The notes under the pieces were generated by a model. It saw only the letters and a list, made by a program, of their open reading frames with translations, had not been told where the DNA came from and ran no database searches. From positions 124,001 to 188,000 of the forward strand of contig CAWVIZ010000011.1 in assembly GCA_963929535.1 (NCBI GenBank): a stretch of DNA of 64,000 nt, given 5' to 3'. Position numbers and translations under genes: made by a program. The DNA comes from Pullilachnospira sp963929535. GTDB taxonomy: Bacteria > Bacillota > Clostridia > Lachnospirales > Lachnospiraceae. This document shows, one piece after another, positions 9,232 through 16,834 of this stretch; within the stretch, counting starts at the first letter, position 1; every line of letters starts with the position of its first letter.

Positions 9232-9861
9232 ATGTTAATTACCGAATTAAAACCCAGGGAAACCATCGCATCGCTGACGGACGGAAAAAAGGTTTTCATC
9301 ATCAACTGTCTTGGATGCAAGGAAGTTCATTTTCCGGAAAAAGAAGCAGAAGAGCTCCAGAAAGAGCTGGCCGCTGATGGAAACGTGACAGGGGTCATTA
9401 CAACCGATTACATATGCAACCAGGAGAATATGGAGCTCCGTCTGAAGGACCACATGAGCCAGATTGAGGCGGCGGATGTGGTGCTGGTATTCTCCTGCGG
9501 CGTGGGTGTACAGACCATTGCCGGATATCTGGAAGAGAAAACGGTATGCGCTGCCTGCGATACCTGTCCTCTGCCGGGATTCCAGGGAGTGACTCCTCTG
9601 GAGTACAAGTGCGACCAGTGCGGAGAGTGCTGGCTGAACCTGACAGGAGGGATCTGTCCCATTACCGCCTGCTCCAAGAGTCTGGTCAACGGCCAGTGCG
9701 GCGGTTCCAAGAATGGAATGTGCGAGGTGGATCCCGAGATGGAGTGCGGATGGGAGCGCATCTACAGACGGCTGGAGCAGCTGGGACATCTGGATGTGAT
9801 GAAGTGTCCCACTCAGATCCGGAATTTCGCAACGGATGAAGAAGTTTCAAAAACAGAATAA
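9232..9861 (+). CDS. metV: MetV-like methylene-THF reductase zinc/iron-sulfur subunit, second copy
   Basis: The 209-residue protein is homologous along its length to the N-terminal domain of the preceding fusion. It shares IINCLGCKE, the DYICNQ region, CDQCGECWLNLTGG, CPITACSKSLVNGQCGG and a WERIYRRLEQLG tail. It starts right after the upstream stop codon, so the two are co-transcribed. MetV binds metal through its cysteines and pairs with MetF. Having one fused and one free MetV suggests either two MetV positions in the complex or two alternative electron routes (inference). Confidence 0.88.
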   Translation: MLITELKPRETIASLTDGKKVFIINCLGCKEVHFPEKEAEELQKELAADGNVTGVITTDYICNQENMELRLKDHMSQIEAADVVLVFSCGVGVQTIAGYLEEKTVCAACDTCPLPGFQGVTPLEYKCDQCGECWLNLTGGICPITACSKSLVNGQCGGSKNGMCEVDPEMECGWERIYRRLEQLGHLDVMKCPTQIRNFATDEEVSKTE

Positions 9862-9906
9862 AAAATATTTGTGAAAGCAAAGCCAGAAGGCTGAGCTGTT
9901 ACAAGT

Positions 9907-10034
9907 CAAAACCCCGCAGCAAGCTACGGGGCATCAAATTTGCGGCGCAGCGAAGCTGCGGGGTATTTGACCCTCGCGGCAGTCACCAAATGGACATGCA
10001 AGCATGTCCGCTTGGCTCGTTGCCCGCGGAAATA
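9907..10034 (+). repeat. Dispersed repeat family A, copy 1
   Basis: The stretch between metV and metF contains the GC hairpin module (CCCCGCAGCAAGCTACGGGG, then a GCGCAGC...GCTGCGGGG arm) and the palindromic module around GGACATGCAAGCATGTCC, ending in GTTGCCCGCGG. The middle GTGTGCC/GGCACAC hairpin of longer copies is absent. A truncated MITE end (AGAAGGCTGAGCTGTTAC) lies just upstream at about 9890. Confidence 0.85.
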
Positions 10035-10056
10035 AAATGATTAGGAGCAATGTATC

Positions 10057-10935
10057 ATGAAAATTACTGAGTTATTTGAACGTGGTGAATTTGTTGTTTC
10101 TGCGGAAGTGGGACCGCCGAAGGGCTTCCATGTGGAGCATCTGCTGGAAGAAGCAAAAACCTATCTGAGCGGTATTGACGCGGTGAACGTGACAGATAAT
10201 CAGTCCTCCGTTATGCGTCTTGGTTCTCTGGCCATGAGTAAGGCCCTGAAGGATGAGGGGCTGACCCCCATCTATCAGCTGACCTGCCGTGACAGGAACC
10301 GCATTGCGCTGGAATCGGATCTTCTGAGCGCTGCCATGTTTGGCATTGAGAACCTGCTTCTTCTGACGGGCGATCATACCAAGCTGGGCGATCATCCCCA
10401 GGCAAAACCGGTCTTCGATCTGGATTCCGTTTCTCTGATCCATGCTGTGAAAAAGCTGGAAGAAGGGGAAGATATGGGAGGAAACAAGCTGGTGGGAGAG
10501 CCGCCCAAGTTCGCAAAGGGAGCAGTGGTATCCCCCTGCAGCGACTCTGTAGACGCGCAGCTGGCAAAGATGGAGAGAAAGGTGCGGGCCGGCGCCGACT
10601 ATTTCCAGACCCAGGCAGTGTTTGAGCCGGAGAAATTCATCAAGTTCATGGAGAAGGCAAAACAGTTTGGAAAACCGGTCCAGGTTGGTATCATCATCCC
10701 CAAATCAGCGGGAATGGCCAAGTTTATGAACAATAATGTGGCCGGAATCCATGTTCCGGATGAGATGATCGAGGAGCTGAAGAAAGATAAAGAAAAGACC
10801 AAGGCCGGAATTACCGGTGTGGAGATCGCTGCCCGTATCATCAGAGAATGTAAGCCGTACTGCCAGGGCGTACATATCATGGCGCTGGGATGGGAGTCCA
10901 AGGTGCCGGAGCTTCTCAAGCAGGCAGGGATTTAA
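10057..10935 (+). CDS. metF: Methylenetetrahydrofolate reductase, MetF
   Basis: The 292-residue TIM-barrel flavoprotein reduces methylene-THF to methyl-THF. N-terminal GEFVVSAEVGPPKG, VNVTDNQ, LTCRDRNR and LLLTGDH (about 99-107) are typical of this superfamily; KMERKVRAGADYFQTQAVF lies near 170-190. It follows metV after a 195-base gap filled by a repeat, with its own AGGAG ribosome site. With the two MetV-containing genes upstream it probably makes the NADH-dependent reductase of the Wood-Ljungdahl methyl branch; a role in methionine synthesis alone is the alternative. Confidence 0.93.
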   Translation: MKITELFERGEFVVSAEVGPPKGFHVEHLLEEAKTYLSGIDAVNVTDNQSSVMRLGSLAMSKALKDEGLTPIYQLTCRDRNRIALESDLLSAAMFGIENLLLLTGDHTKLGDHPQAKPVFDLDSVSLIHAVKKLEEGEDMGGNKLVGEPPKFAKGAVVSPCSDSVDAQLAKMERKVRAGADYFQTQAVFEPEKFIKFMEKAKQFGKPVQVGIIIPKSAGMAKFMNNNVAGIHVPDEMIEELKKDKEKTKAGITGVEIAARIIRECKPYCQGVHIMALGWESKVPELLKQAGI

Positions 10936-10998
10936 GTCTGAAAACCGCCGAAGCGCGGGAGAAAAGCCAGAGAGAACAATTGAAGATGCAACAGAAGA

Positions 10999-11045
10999 AA
11001 ACACCGGATCTGGAAACGGTACTGTTTCCGGATCCGGTGTTCTGT
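10999..11045 (+). terminator. Terminator after metF
   Basis: The stem AACACCGGATC-TGGAAAC pairs with GTTTCC-GGATCCGGTGTT over a short loop. The T-rich tail is weak (CTGTTCC). It sits about 65 bases after the metF stop. Confidence 0.75.
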
Positions 11046-11182
11046 TCCCTGAAGGCAGATGGTTTTGACTGTTCCCTTCCGGCGCGGCTTCACCAGGCCG
11101 ACATCCTTCAGGGCCCTGTTCAAGCGTTTAAACCATCATACCATATTTTTCCCGGAAAAATGCATTGGGAAAGAAAATCGAG

Positions 11183-11325
11183 GTAACAGTTCAGCCTTCC
11201 AATGTCCCGCGAGGTGTCACGCTGCATTCGCAGCGTGATCCCGAGACTTGCGGGCGCCAGGCTGCGAAAATCGCAGCCTGTGTGCATGCATTTGTAACAG
11301 TGAAGCCAGAAGGCTGAACTGTTAC
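11183..11325. mobile_element. 143-bp MITE-like element (family B), copy 1
   Basis: The element starts GTAACAGTTCAGCCTTCC and ends with the inverted form AGAAGGCTGAACTGTTAC. It is flanked by a perfect 8-bp direct repeat AAATCGAG (11175-11182 and 11326-11333), so it inserted by transposition. Internal hairpins include CACGCTG/CAGCGTG and CAGGCTGCGA/TCGCAGCCTG. It carries no transposase. It lies between metF and the convergent MATE gene, ending about 10 bases before the MATE stop. Confidence 0.9.
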
Positions 11326-11334
11326 AAATCGAGA

Positions 11335-12675
11335 TCATAGCCGGTCTTTCTTCCGTATGTAGAAGATCAGCCCGGTAAGGTCCGCCAGGAACCAGCCGAT
11401 GGGAACAGACCACCAGATGCCCGCTACGCCGAAAGCCGGAACAGAGGACAGCAGATAGGCCAGCGCCACACGGGTTCCCAGAGAGATAACAGTGAGGATC
11501 ACAGACATTCCCGGCTTTCCCAGTGCCCGGTAAAGACCGTACAGAAGAAACAGACAGCCGATCCCGCAGTAGAAGCTGCCTTCAATGTGGAGATAACGGA
11601 TACCCTCCGCCAGGATGGCTGTCTCCTCCGGGTTCACGAACAGCAGCATCATCGGACGGGCAAAGAGCCAGATCAGTCCTGAGATCACAAGGCAGAAGGT
11701 GATGGAAACCAGCACTGCACTTTTCAGTCCCTTTCGGATCCGGTCTTTTTTCTGAGCTCCGTGATTCTGGGCGATAAAGGTGGAAAAGGCGTTTCCAAAA
11801 TCCTGTACCGGCATGTAGGCAAAAGAGTCGATCTTGACTGCCGCCGCAAAAGCCGCCATCACAGTGGTGCCGAAGCTGTTGACCAGTCCCTGTACCATCA
11901 GGATCCCCAGGTTCATCACGGATTGCTGTATGCAGGTCAGAAGGGAAAATCCGGTGATCTCCCTGACACATTCCCGGCGCAGCCGAAGAGTAACGCCGGA
12001 AAAGCGAAATTCCGGAAACCGGATCCAGGTATAGACGAGAAGTCCCAGCCCGGATACATACTGGGAGATCACAGTGGCTTCAGCGGCTCCGGCGACTCCC
12101 CGGTCCAGACCGATGACAAACCACAGATCCAGAACGATGTTCAGGATCGCGGAAAGCGCCAGAAAGAGCAGCGGCGCTACGGAATTTCCCACAGCCCGCA
12201 GAAGGGAGGCAAAATAATTATAGAGAAAGGTGGCGGCGATCCCCGCGAAGATCACGGTCAGATACGACCTCATCATTCCCCTGATTTCCCGGGGAACCTG
12301 CAGGAGACGGATGATCAGGTCCGTGCCCGCAAAGGCCAGGATATTCAGAAGGATGGTCAGTCCCGCGATCAGGATAAAGGAGGTCCACATGGCTTCCCGC
12401 AGACCATCCGGATCCTTTTGTCCGAACCGGATGGAAAAGACGGTTCCGCTTCCCATGCACAGTCCCAGCAGGATGGAGGTGAGAAAGGTCATCAGGGTGT
12501 AGGAGGAACCCACGGCGGCCAGAGCGTCGGCTCCGATAAACTGCCCCACGATCAGGGTATCCGCCACGTTATAGCATTGCTGCAGCAGATTGCCCAGGAT
12601 CATGGGAACGGCAAATTTCATCATGGTTTTCAGTACCGGCCCCTGGGTCAGGTCACCGGCTGTTGGCTGGGTCAT
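11335..12675 (-). CDS. MATE family efflux transporter
   Basis: The 446-residue protein has about twelve membrane spans in two repeated halves and the family opening PMILGNLLQQCYNVADTLIVGQ. MATE proteins expel cationic drugs or toxic metabolites using a sodium or proton gradient; the substrate cannot be inferred. The ribosome site is AAAGGAG. An Lrp-type regulator is encoded divergently 190 bases away. The 3' end abuts a MITE insertion, but the reading frame is intact. Confidence 0.92.
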   Translation of the reverse strand: MTQPTAGDLTQGPVLKTMMKFAVPMILGNLLQQCYNVADTLIVGQFIGADALAAVGSSYTLMTFLTSILLGLCMGSGTVFSIRFGQKDPDGLREAMWTSFILIAGLTILLNILAFAGTDLIIRLLQVPREIRGMMRSYLTVIFAGIAATFLYNYFASLLRAVGNSVAPLLFLALSAILNIVLDLWFVIGLDRGVAGAAEATVISQYVSGLGLLVYTWIRFPEFRFSGVTLRLRRECVREITGFSLLTCIQQSVMNLGILMVQGLVNSFGTTVMAAFAAAVKIDSFAYMPVQDFGNAFSTFIAQNHGAQKKDRIRKGLKSAVLVSITFCLVISGLIWLFARPMMLLFVNPEETAILAEGIRYLHIEGSFYCGIGCLFLLYGLYRALGKPGMSVILTVISLGTRVALAYLLSSVPAFGVAGIWWSVPIGWFLADLTGLIFYIRKKDRL

Positions 12676-12707
12676 TTTATTATCTCCTTTCTAAATGAAA
12701 GATTTAT

Positions 12708-12753
12708 ATTACGTTTCGTAATCATGTTATCAGCACATGTACATAAGTGTCAA
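12708..12753 (-). promoter_or_regulatory. Promoter and operator of the MATE gene
   Basis: On the minus strand TTGACA (12753-12748), an 18-base spacer and TAACAT (12729-12724) precede the gene. Immediately downstream lies a perfect dyad ATTACG-N3-CGTAAT (12708-12722). Such a dyad between -10 and start codon suggests repression, by an unidentified regulator. Confidence 0.7.
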
Positions 12754-12866
12754 TACTGTTCTGACGGATATTGAGCCTGGCATTTCCCTTTTCAATCCGG
12801 CCGGGATGAGATATAATGGATATATTGGATAAAAAGCAAAGATTTCAGAAAGAAAGGAGTCTCCTT

Positions 12867-13325
12867 ATGTTTCTTGACGGACTTGACGAGACGGACCGGA
12901 GCATCGTCCGGCAGCTGATAAAAAACGCCAGAATGTCTTATTCTGACATCGCCCAGCAGGTAGGGCTTTCCCGGGTGGCAGTGAAGATGCGGATCCAGGC
13001 GCTGGAGAAGAAGGGAATCATCGAAGAGTATACCACCATCGTCAATCCCCAGAAGATCAGCGGGGCGGTTTCCTGCTATTTTGAGATCGAGGTATCTCCG
13101 GAGACGTTTTCCCAGGTGATCCGGAGGCTGGATGCTGACGAGAGGATCACCCAGATCTACCGGGTGACAGGGAGAAACCGGCTGCATGTCCATGCGGTGG
13201 CCTCCTCCGGAGAAGAGATGGAGTGGCTGCTGCAGGAAGAGATGGATACGCTTCCGGGAATCCTTTCCATGAGCTGCCATACCATTCTCTCCAGGATCAA
13301 GGATATCAAAGGACTGCGGCTGTAA
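12867..13325 (+). CDS. Lrp/AsnC family transcriptional regulator
   Basis: The 152-residue protein has an N-terminal helix-turn-helix (DETDRSIVRQLIKNARMS to GLSRVAVKMRIQALEKKG) and a C-terminal RAM/ACT-like ligand domain (about 65-150). Members bind amino acids and assemble as octamers. ATG 12867 follows AAAGGAG; the in-frame codons before it lie over the promoter TATAAT (12813). It is divergent from the MATE gene and may control it, but the dyad at the MATE promoter is not obviously of Lrp type. Confidence 0.9.
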   Translation: MFLDGLDETDRSIVRQLIKNARMSYSDIAQQVGLSRVAVKMRIQALEKKGIIEEYTTIVNPQKISGAVSCYFEIEVSPETFSQVIRRLDADERITQIYRVTGRNRLHVHAVASSGEEMEWLLQEEMDTLPGILSMSCHTILSRIKDIKGLRL

Positions 13326-13334
13326 AAATGAAGC

Positions 13335-13363
13335 TTTACACTCCGAAGGCAGTGTGATAGAAT
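13335..13363 (+). promoter_or_regulatory. Promoter of thiW
   Basis: TTTACA (13335-13340), 17 bases, TAGAAT (13358-13363). About 170 bases of leader separate it from the thiW start. The leader contains a GGATGC/GCATC hairpin but no TPP aptamer signature. Confidence 0.7.
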
Positions 13364-13535
13364 ATTTCCCGGAGTAACAAGACGTCAAAAGTTTTCCCGG
13401 GCGGGGAGCGCCGTTCGGGTTTTTACTGTACTGCGTACAAAAACAGCAGCGAGGGAATCCGTGTTCCGGAGTGAGAGGATGCCAGCAAGCATCGACCGGG
13501 AGTACAGCCAGGCTGTACATACAGGAGGGATTGAC

Positions 13536-14072
13536 ATGAAGAACGTCAACGTAAAAAAACTTGCTCTTGCGGGAATTCTGGTAGCGGTGGGAGTTGTGTG
13601 CTCCACATTTTCCATTCCGGTGGGAGCGTCCAAGTGTGCTCCGGTTCAGCACTTCATCAACATCCTGGGAGGAGTGTTTCTGGGACCGTCCTATGCGGTA
13701 GGCATGGCTTTTGTGACCAGCCTTCTGAGAAATCTGCTGGGGACGGGAACACTTCTGGCTTTTCCGGGATCCATGTGCGGAGCGTTCCTGTGCGGAATAT
13801 TGTATAAGTACGGCAGGCATCTTCCCTTTGCCTACGCGGGAGAGCTTTTCGGAACATCCGTGATCGGAGGGATCTTAAGCTGGCCCATCGCTGTCCTGCT
13901 GATGGGGAACAGTGAGGCGGCCGTATTCGGATTTGTGCTTCCGTTTTTCGTTTCCAGTCTGGGCGGCACGATCCTGGCCGCGGTACTGGTGACCGCAGCC
14001 AAAAAGGCCAAGGTTCTCGATATCTATCTGGGGAATCTGGAAGAGGCTCCGGCCAAACAGAGCGGCAGGTAG
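13536..14072 (+). CDS. thiW: Thiazole-precursor ECF transporter S component ThiW
   Basis: The 178-residue membrane protein has about six spans; KLALAGILVAVGVVCSTFSIPVGASKCAPVQHFINILGGVFLGP is the ThiW family opening (shown over residues 7-50). As an ECF S component it binds the thiazole moiety of thiamine and borrows a shared EcfAAT module encoded elsewhere. The start at 13536 follows AGGAGGG; the upstream in-frame ATG has no ribosome site. It precedes thiM, the kinase for the imported thiazole, which fits the salvage role. Confidence 0.92.
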   Translation: MKNVNVKKLALAGILVAVGVVCSTFSIPVGASKCAPVQHFINILGGVFLGPSYAVGMAFVTSLLRNLLGTGTLLAFPGSMCGAFLCGILYKYGRHLPFAYAGELFGTSVIGGILSWPIAVLLMGNSEAAVFGFVLPFFVSSLGGTILAAVLVTAAKKAKVLDIYLGNLEEAPAKQSGR

Positions 14073-14177
14073 GAAAGAATGCCGGGAAATGCTCTGAATG
14101 AACATTTCTGAGGCATACATACCGGAAGAAGTCCGATGGACCTGCGGAAAATGGAACGTGATAAAAACAGAATAGAG

Positions 14178-14280
14178 AACGGGGAGCTTGCGGCAGGGCA
14201 GGCTGAGAGTAAGCGGGAAGCGCTTTGACCCATAAACCTGATTTGGATAATGCCAACGTAGGGAAAGATACGGAACAGCG
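14178..14280 (+). ncRNA. TPP riboswitch (THI element)
   Basis: The diagnostic blocks are present in order: CGGGGAGC, GGCTGAGAG, TTTGACCC, AACCTGATTTGGATAATGCC and AACGTAGGGAAAG. These match the pyrimidine- and pyrophosphate-sensing helices of the thiamine pyrophosphate aptamer. The segment GATACGG (14267-14273) can pair with CCGTATC (14323-14329) in the expression platform, upstream of the terminator at 14337. It lies after thiW and controls thiM-thiE-HAD-thiD. Confidence 0.95.
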
Positions 14281-14336
14281 GCTTAGGCCTGGAAGCGCAG
14301 ACGCGCCGGAAGGCAGGAGCTGCCGTATCCGGTATA

Positions 14337-14376
14337 AAACGGCGGATATCTCTGAATCAGGGATATCCGTTTTCTA
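14337..14376 (+). terminator. Terminator of the TPP riboswitch
   Basis: The stem AAAACGGCGGATATC pairs with GGATATCCGTTTTC around TCTGAATCAG and ends in a T-rich run. It lies about 60 bases after the aptamer, where ligand-dependent termination would act. Confidence 0.85.
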
Positions 14377-14377
14377 T

Positions 14378-14606
14378 TCCCGCGGGCAACGAGCCAAGCG
14401 GACATGCTTGCATGTCCATTTGGCGGCGCTGTGTGCCGGTGGCACACGGTTAGCGCCGACCGAAGTGGAACGCAGACCTGCCGCGAGGGGCGCTGTGTGC
14501 CAGCGGCACACGGTTAGCGCCGACCGCAGCGAAGCGAAGACCAAATACCCCGCAGATCTGCAGCGCTGCAAGTTTGATGCCTCGTAGCTTACTGCGGGGT
14601 CTTTGA
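14378..14606 (-). repeat. Dispersed repeat family A, copy 2 (long form, inverted)
   Basis: This copy is inverted relative to copy 1. In order it has the CATGCTTGCATG palindrome module, two GGCGCT...GTGTGCC/GGCACAC...AGCGCC hairpin modules, and the CCCCGCAG hairpin module. By eye its central 170 bases are identical to the reverse complement of 61640-61815. It fills the space between the riboswitch terminator and thiM. Open frames running through it are repeat-derived and not real genes. Confidence 0.88.
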
Positions 14607-14631
14607 CTCAACTTTACAGGAGGAAATTGCT

Positions 14632-15453
14632 ATGATGAAAAAATGTCTGGACCAGGTGAGAGCACAGGTGCCTCTGGTACACAATATTACCAATTACGTG
14701 ACGGTCAACGATGTGGCCAACATTCTGCTGGCCTGCGGGGGAAGCCCCATCATGTCTGACGAGGCGGAGGATGTGGAGGATATCACTTCCGTCTGCCAGG
14801 GTCTGAATATCAATATCGGCACCCTTCACAAGACCAGTATCGAGGGAATGTTCCGGGCGGGAAGGAAAGCCAATGAACTGGGACACCCCATCCTGCTGGA
14901 CCCGGTGGGGGCGGGAGCCAGCAGCCTTCGGACAGAGACGGCGCTGAAGCTGATGAGGGAGCTGAAGCTTACGGCCATCCGTGGAAATATCTCCGAGATC
15001 AAAACACTGGCCATGGGCAGCCAAACCACCAAGGGCGTGGATGCGGACGTGGCCGACGCGGTGACGGAGGAAACCCTTGAGGAGGCAGTGAAGTTTGTGA
15101 AGGAATTTGCCGGAAAGGCAGGCTGTATCGTGGCAGTTACGGGAGCCATCGATCTGGTGTCTGACGGCAGCAGCTGCTATGTGATCCGCAACGGCCGCCC
15201 GGAGATGGGAAAGATCACCGGAACCGGCTGCCAGCTTTCCGGCATGATGACGGCGTTTCTTGTGGCAAATCCGGAAAACAGGACAGAGGCCGCGGCAGCG
15301 GCTGTATGCGCCATGGGACTGGCAGGAGAGATGGGATGGAGCCGGATGCAGGAGGGAGACGGAAATTCCACCTACCGGAACCGGATCATTGACGCCATTT
15401 ACAATATGACCGGCGATACGCTGGAGAAGGGAGCCAGGTATGAACTGCGATAA
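14632..15453 (+). CDS. thiM: Hydroxyethylthiazole kinase
   Basis: The 273-residue enzyme phosphorylates 4-methyl-5-(2-hydroxyethyl)thiazole. Family features include the opening VPLVHNITNYVTVN, GGSPIMSD, LDPVGAGAS, the nucleotide segment RGNISEI, and the catalytic-base motif GTGCQLSG near residue 200. It is the first gene after the TPP riboswitch and overlaps thiE by 14 bases, so the two are translationally coupled. Confidence 0.96.
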   Translation: MMKKCLDQVRAQVPLVHNITNYVTVNDVANILLACGGSPIMSDEAEDVEDITSVCQGLNINIGTLHKTSIEGMFRAGRKANELGHPILLDPVGAGASSLRTETALKLMRELKLTAIRGNISEIKTLAMGSQTTKGVDADVADAVTEETLEEAVKFVKEFAGKAGCIVAVTGAIDLVSDGSSCYVIRNGRPEMGKITGTGCQLSGMMTAFLVANPENRTEAAAAAVCAMGLAGEMGWSRMQEGDGNSTYRNRIIDAIYNMTGDTLEKGARYELR

Positions 15454-16081
15454 GAAGGATCTGCTGCTCTATGCGGTGACAGACCAAAGCTGGCTGGAGG
15501 GCCATACACTGTATGAGCAGGTGGAGAAGGCCATCCGGGGAGGGGTTACCTTTGTGCAGCTTCGGGAAAAAAATCTGGAGCAGGAAGCATTTCTGAGAGA
15601 GGCGAAGGAGATCCAGGGGCTGTGCAGGTCCTATGGGATTCCCTTTGTGATCAATGACAACGTGGCTCTGGCCAGGGAGATCGGCGCAGACGGCGTACAT
15701 GTGGGGCAGAGCGATATGAAAGCCCAGGATGTACGGGCCATCCTGGGAAAGGACAAGATCATCGGGGTATCTGCTCAGACTGTGGAGCAGGCGCTTCTGG
15801 CCCAGAGACAGGGCGCGGATTACCTGGGAGTGGGAGCTGTATTTCCCACCGGCTCCAAGGCGGATGCGGTGGAGGTGGATCACCAGGTCCTGCAGGACAT
15901 CTGCCGGGCTGTGGATATTCCTGTTATCGCCATCGGGGGGATCACGGAAGAAAACGTGACCACCCTTGCGGGAAGCGGTATCTGCGGAATTGCGGTGATC
16001 AGCGCAATCTTTGCCAAACCGGATATCACCGCCGCCGCTGCCGGACTGAGAAAGAAAACGGAGGAAATGCTGGCCGGATAA
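15440..16081 (+). CDS. thiE: Thiamine-phosphate synthase
   Basis: The 213-residue TIM barrel couples HMP pyrophosphate with thiazole phosphate to make thiamine phosphate. Visible motifs are YAVTDQSW, VQLREKN, FVINDNVALA, DGVHVGQSD, GVGAVFPTGSK and IAIGGI. It joins the products of the neighbouring thiM and thiD. Confidence 0.96.
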   Translation: MNCDKKDLLLYAVTDQSWLEGHTLYEQVEKAIRGGVTFVQLREKNLEQEAFLREAKEIQGLCRSYGIPFVINDNVALAREIGADGVHVGQSDMKAQDVRAILGKDKIIGVSAQTVEQALLAQRQGADYLGVGAVFPTGSKADAVEVDHQVLQDICRAVDIPVIAIGGITEENVTTLAGSGICGIAVISAIFAKPDITAAAAGLRKKTEEMLAG

Positions 16082-16103
16082 CCGGCAGACAGGAGGGCGG
16101 ACT

Positions 16104-16769
16104 GTGATAAAAGGTGTGATCTTTGATGTGGACGGAGTGCTCCTGGACTCCATGCCGGTATGGGAGCATCTGGGAGAGCGATATCTGGAACGGCTGGGTA
16201 TCCGGCCGGAGGAAGGACTTGCCCAGGCCATAGGAACCATGAGTATGGAAGAAGCCGCGGACTATCTGATCCGCCGGTACCGTCTTTCCATGAAGCCTGA
16301 TGAAGTGGTCCGGGAAGTGGTGCACCTGATACGGGAAGCGTATCAGGTGCAGATCCCCCCAAAGCCGGGAGTGGACAGACTTCTGAAGGAATTTTCCAGC
16401 CGGAAGATCCCTATGGTGATCGCCACCTCCGGGGACAGGGAAAATGCTTCTCTGGCCCTGGAGCGGCTGGGTTTTCTTTCCTTTTTTCAGGAAATCTTCA
16501 CCTGTACGGAAATCGGGAAAAGCAAGCGCTGGCCGGATATCTATCTGGCGGCATCCCGGCGCCTTAAGATGCCGCCGGAAGAAATTCTGGTATTTGAGGA
16601 TTCTCTTGGCGGACTGCAGACGGCGAAGAAGGCGGGATTCCATACCGCGGCTGTATATGATGCAGCCGCAGAGGGCCAGCAGGCCAGGCTGAGGGAAGAA
16701 GCGGATATTTACCTGAAGGATTTTCAGGATCATGAGAAAATATTTGTGACGGTGAATCCGGAAGGCTGA
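16104..16769 (+). CDS. HAD-superfamily phosphatase, beta-phosphoglucomutase-like, in the thi operon
   Basis: The 221-residue HAD protein has motif I DVDGVLLDS (nucleophile Asp9), motif II ATSGD, Lys in KSKRWPDIYL (motif III) and motif IV VFEDSLGG. The helical cap between motifs I and II is the type C1 cap. A GTG start follows AGGAGGGCGG. Placed between thiE and thiD, it may dephosphorylate thiamine phosphate or an HMP phosphate (inference). The C-terminal residues VTVNPEG are encoded by a decayed repeat end (see findings). Confidence 0.85.
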   Translation: MIKGVIFDVDGVLLDSMPVWEHLGERYLERLGIRPEEGLAQAIGTMSMEEAADYLIRRYRLSMKPDEVVREVVHLIREAYQVQIPPKPGVDRLLKEFSSRKIPMVIATSGDRENASLALERLGFLSFFQEIFTCTEIGKSKRWPDIYLAASRRLKMPPEEILVFEDSLGGLQTAKKAGFHTAAVYDAAAEGQQARLREEADIYLKDFQDHEKIFVTVNPEG

Positions 16770-16834
16770 ACGGTTACACAGGAAAGCCGGGGAGAGAAAG
16801 ACGCGGCAGCATCATGCGCAGAAAGGAAGATCAG

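Noticed and set aside
13364..13535. TPP or THF riboswitch before thiW
   Set aside because: I looked for the CTGAGA and AACCTGAT...GGATAATGCC blocks and the THF core and did not find them; the TPP element is at 14178.
14225..14587. Open frames through the family A repeats (also 14374-14571 minus and 61542-61817 plus)
   Set aside because: The same peptide appears in both repeat copies because the DNA is repeated. There is no ribosome site and the composition is typical of GC hairpins.
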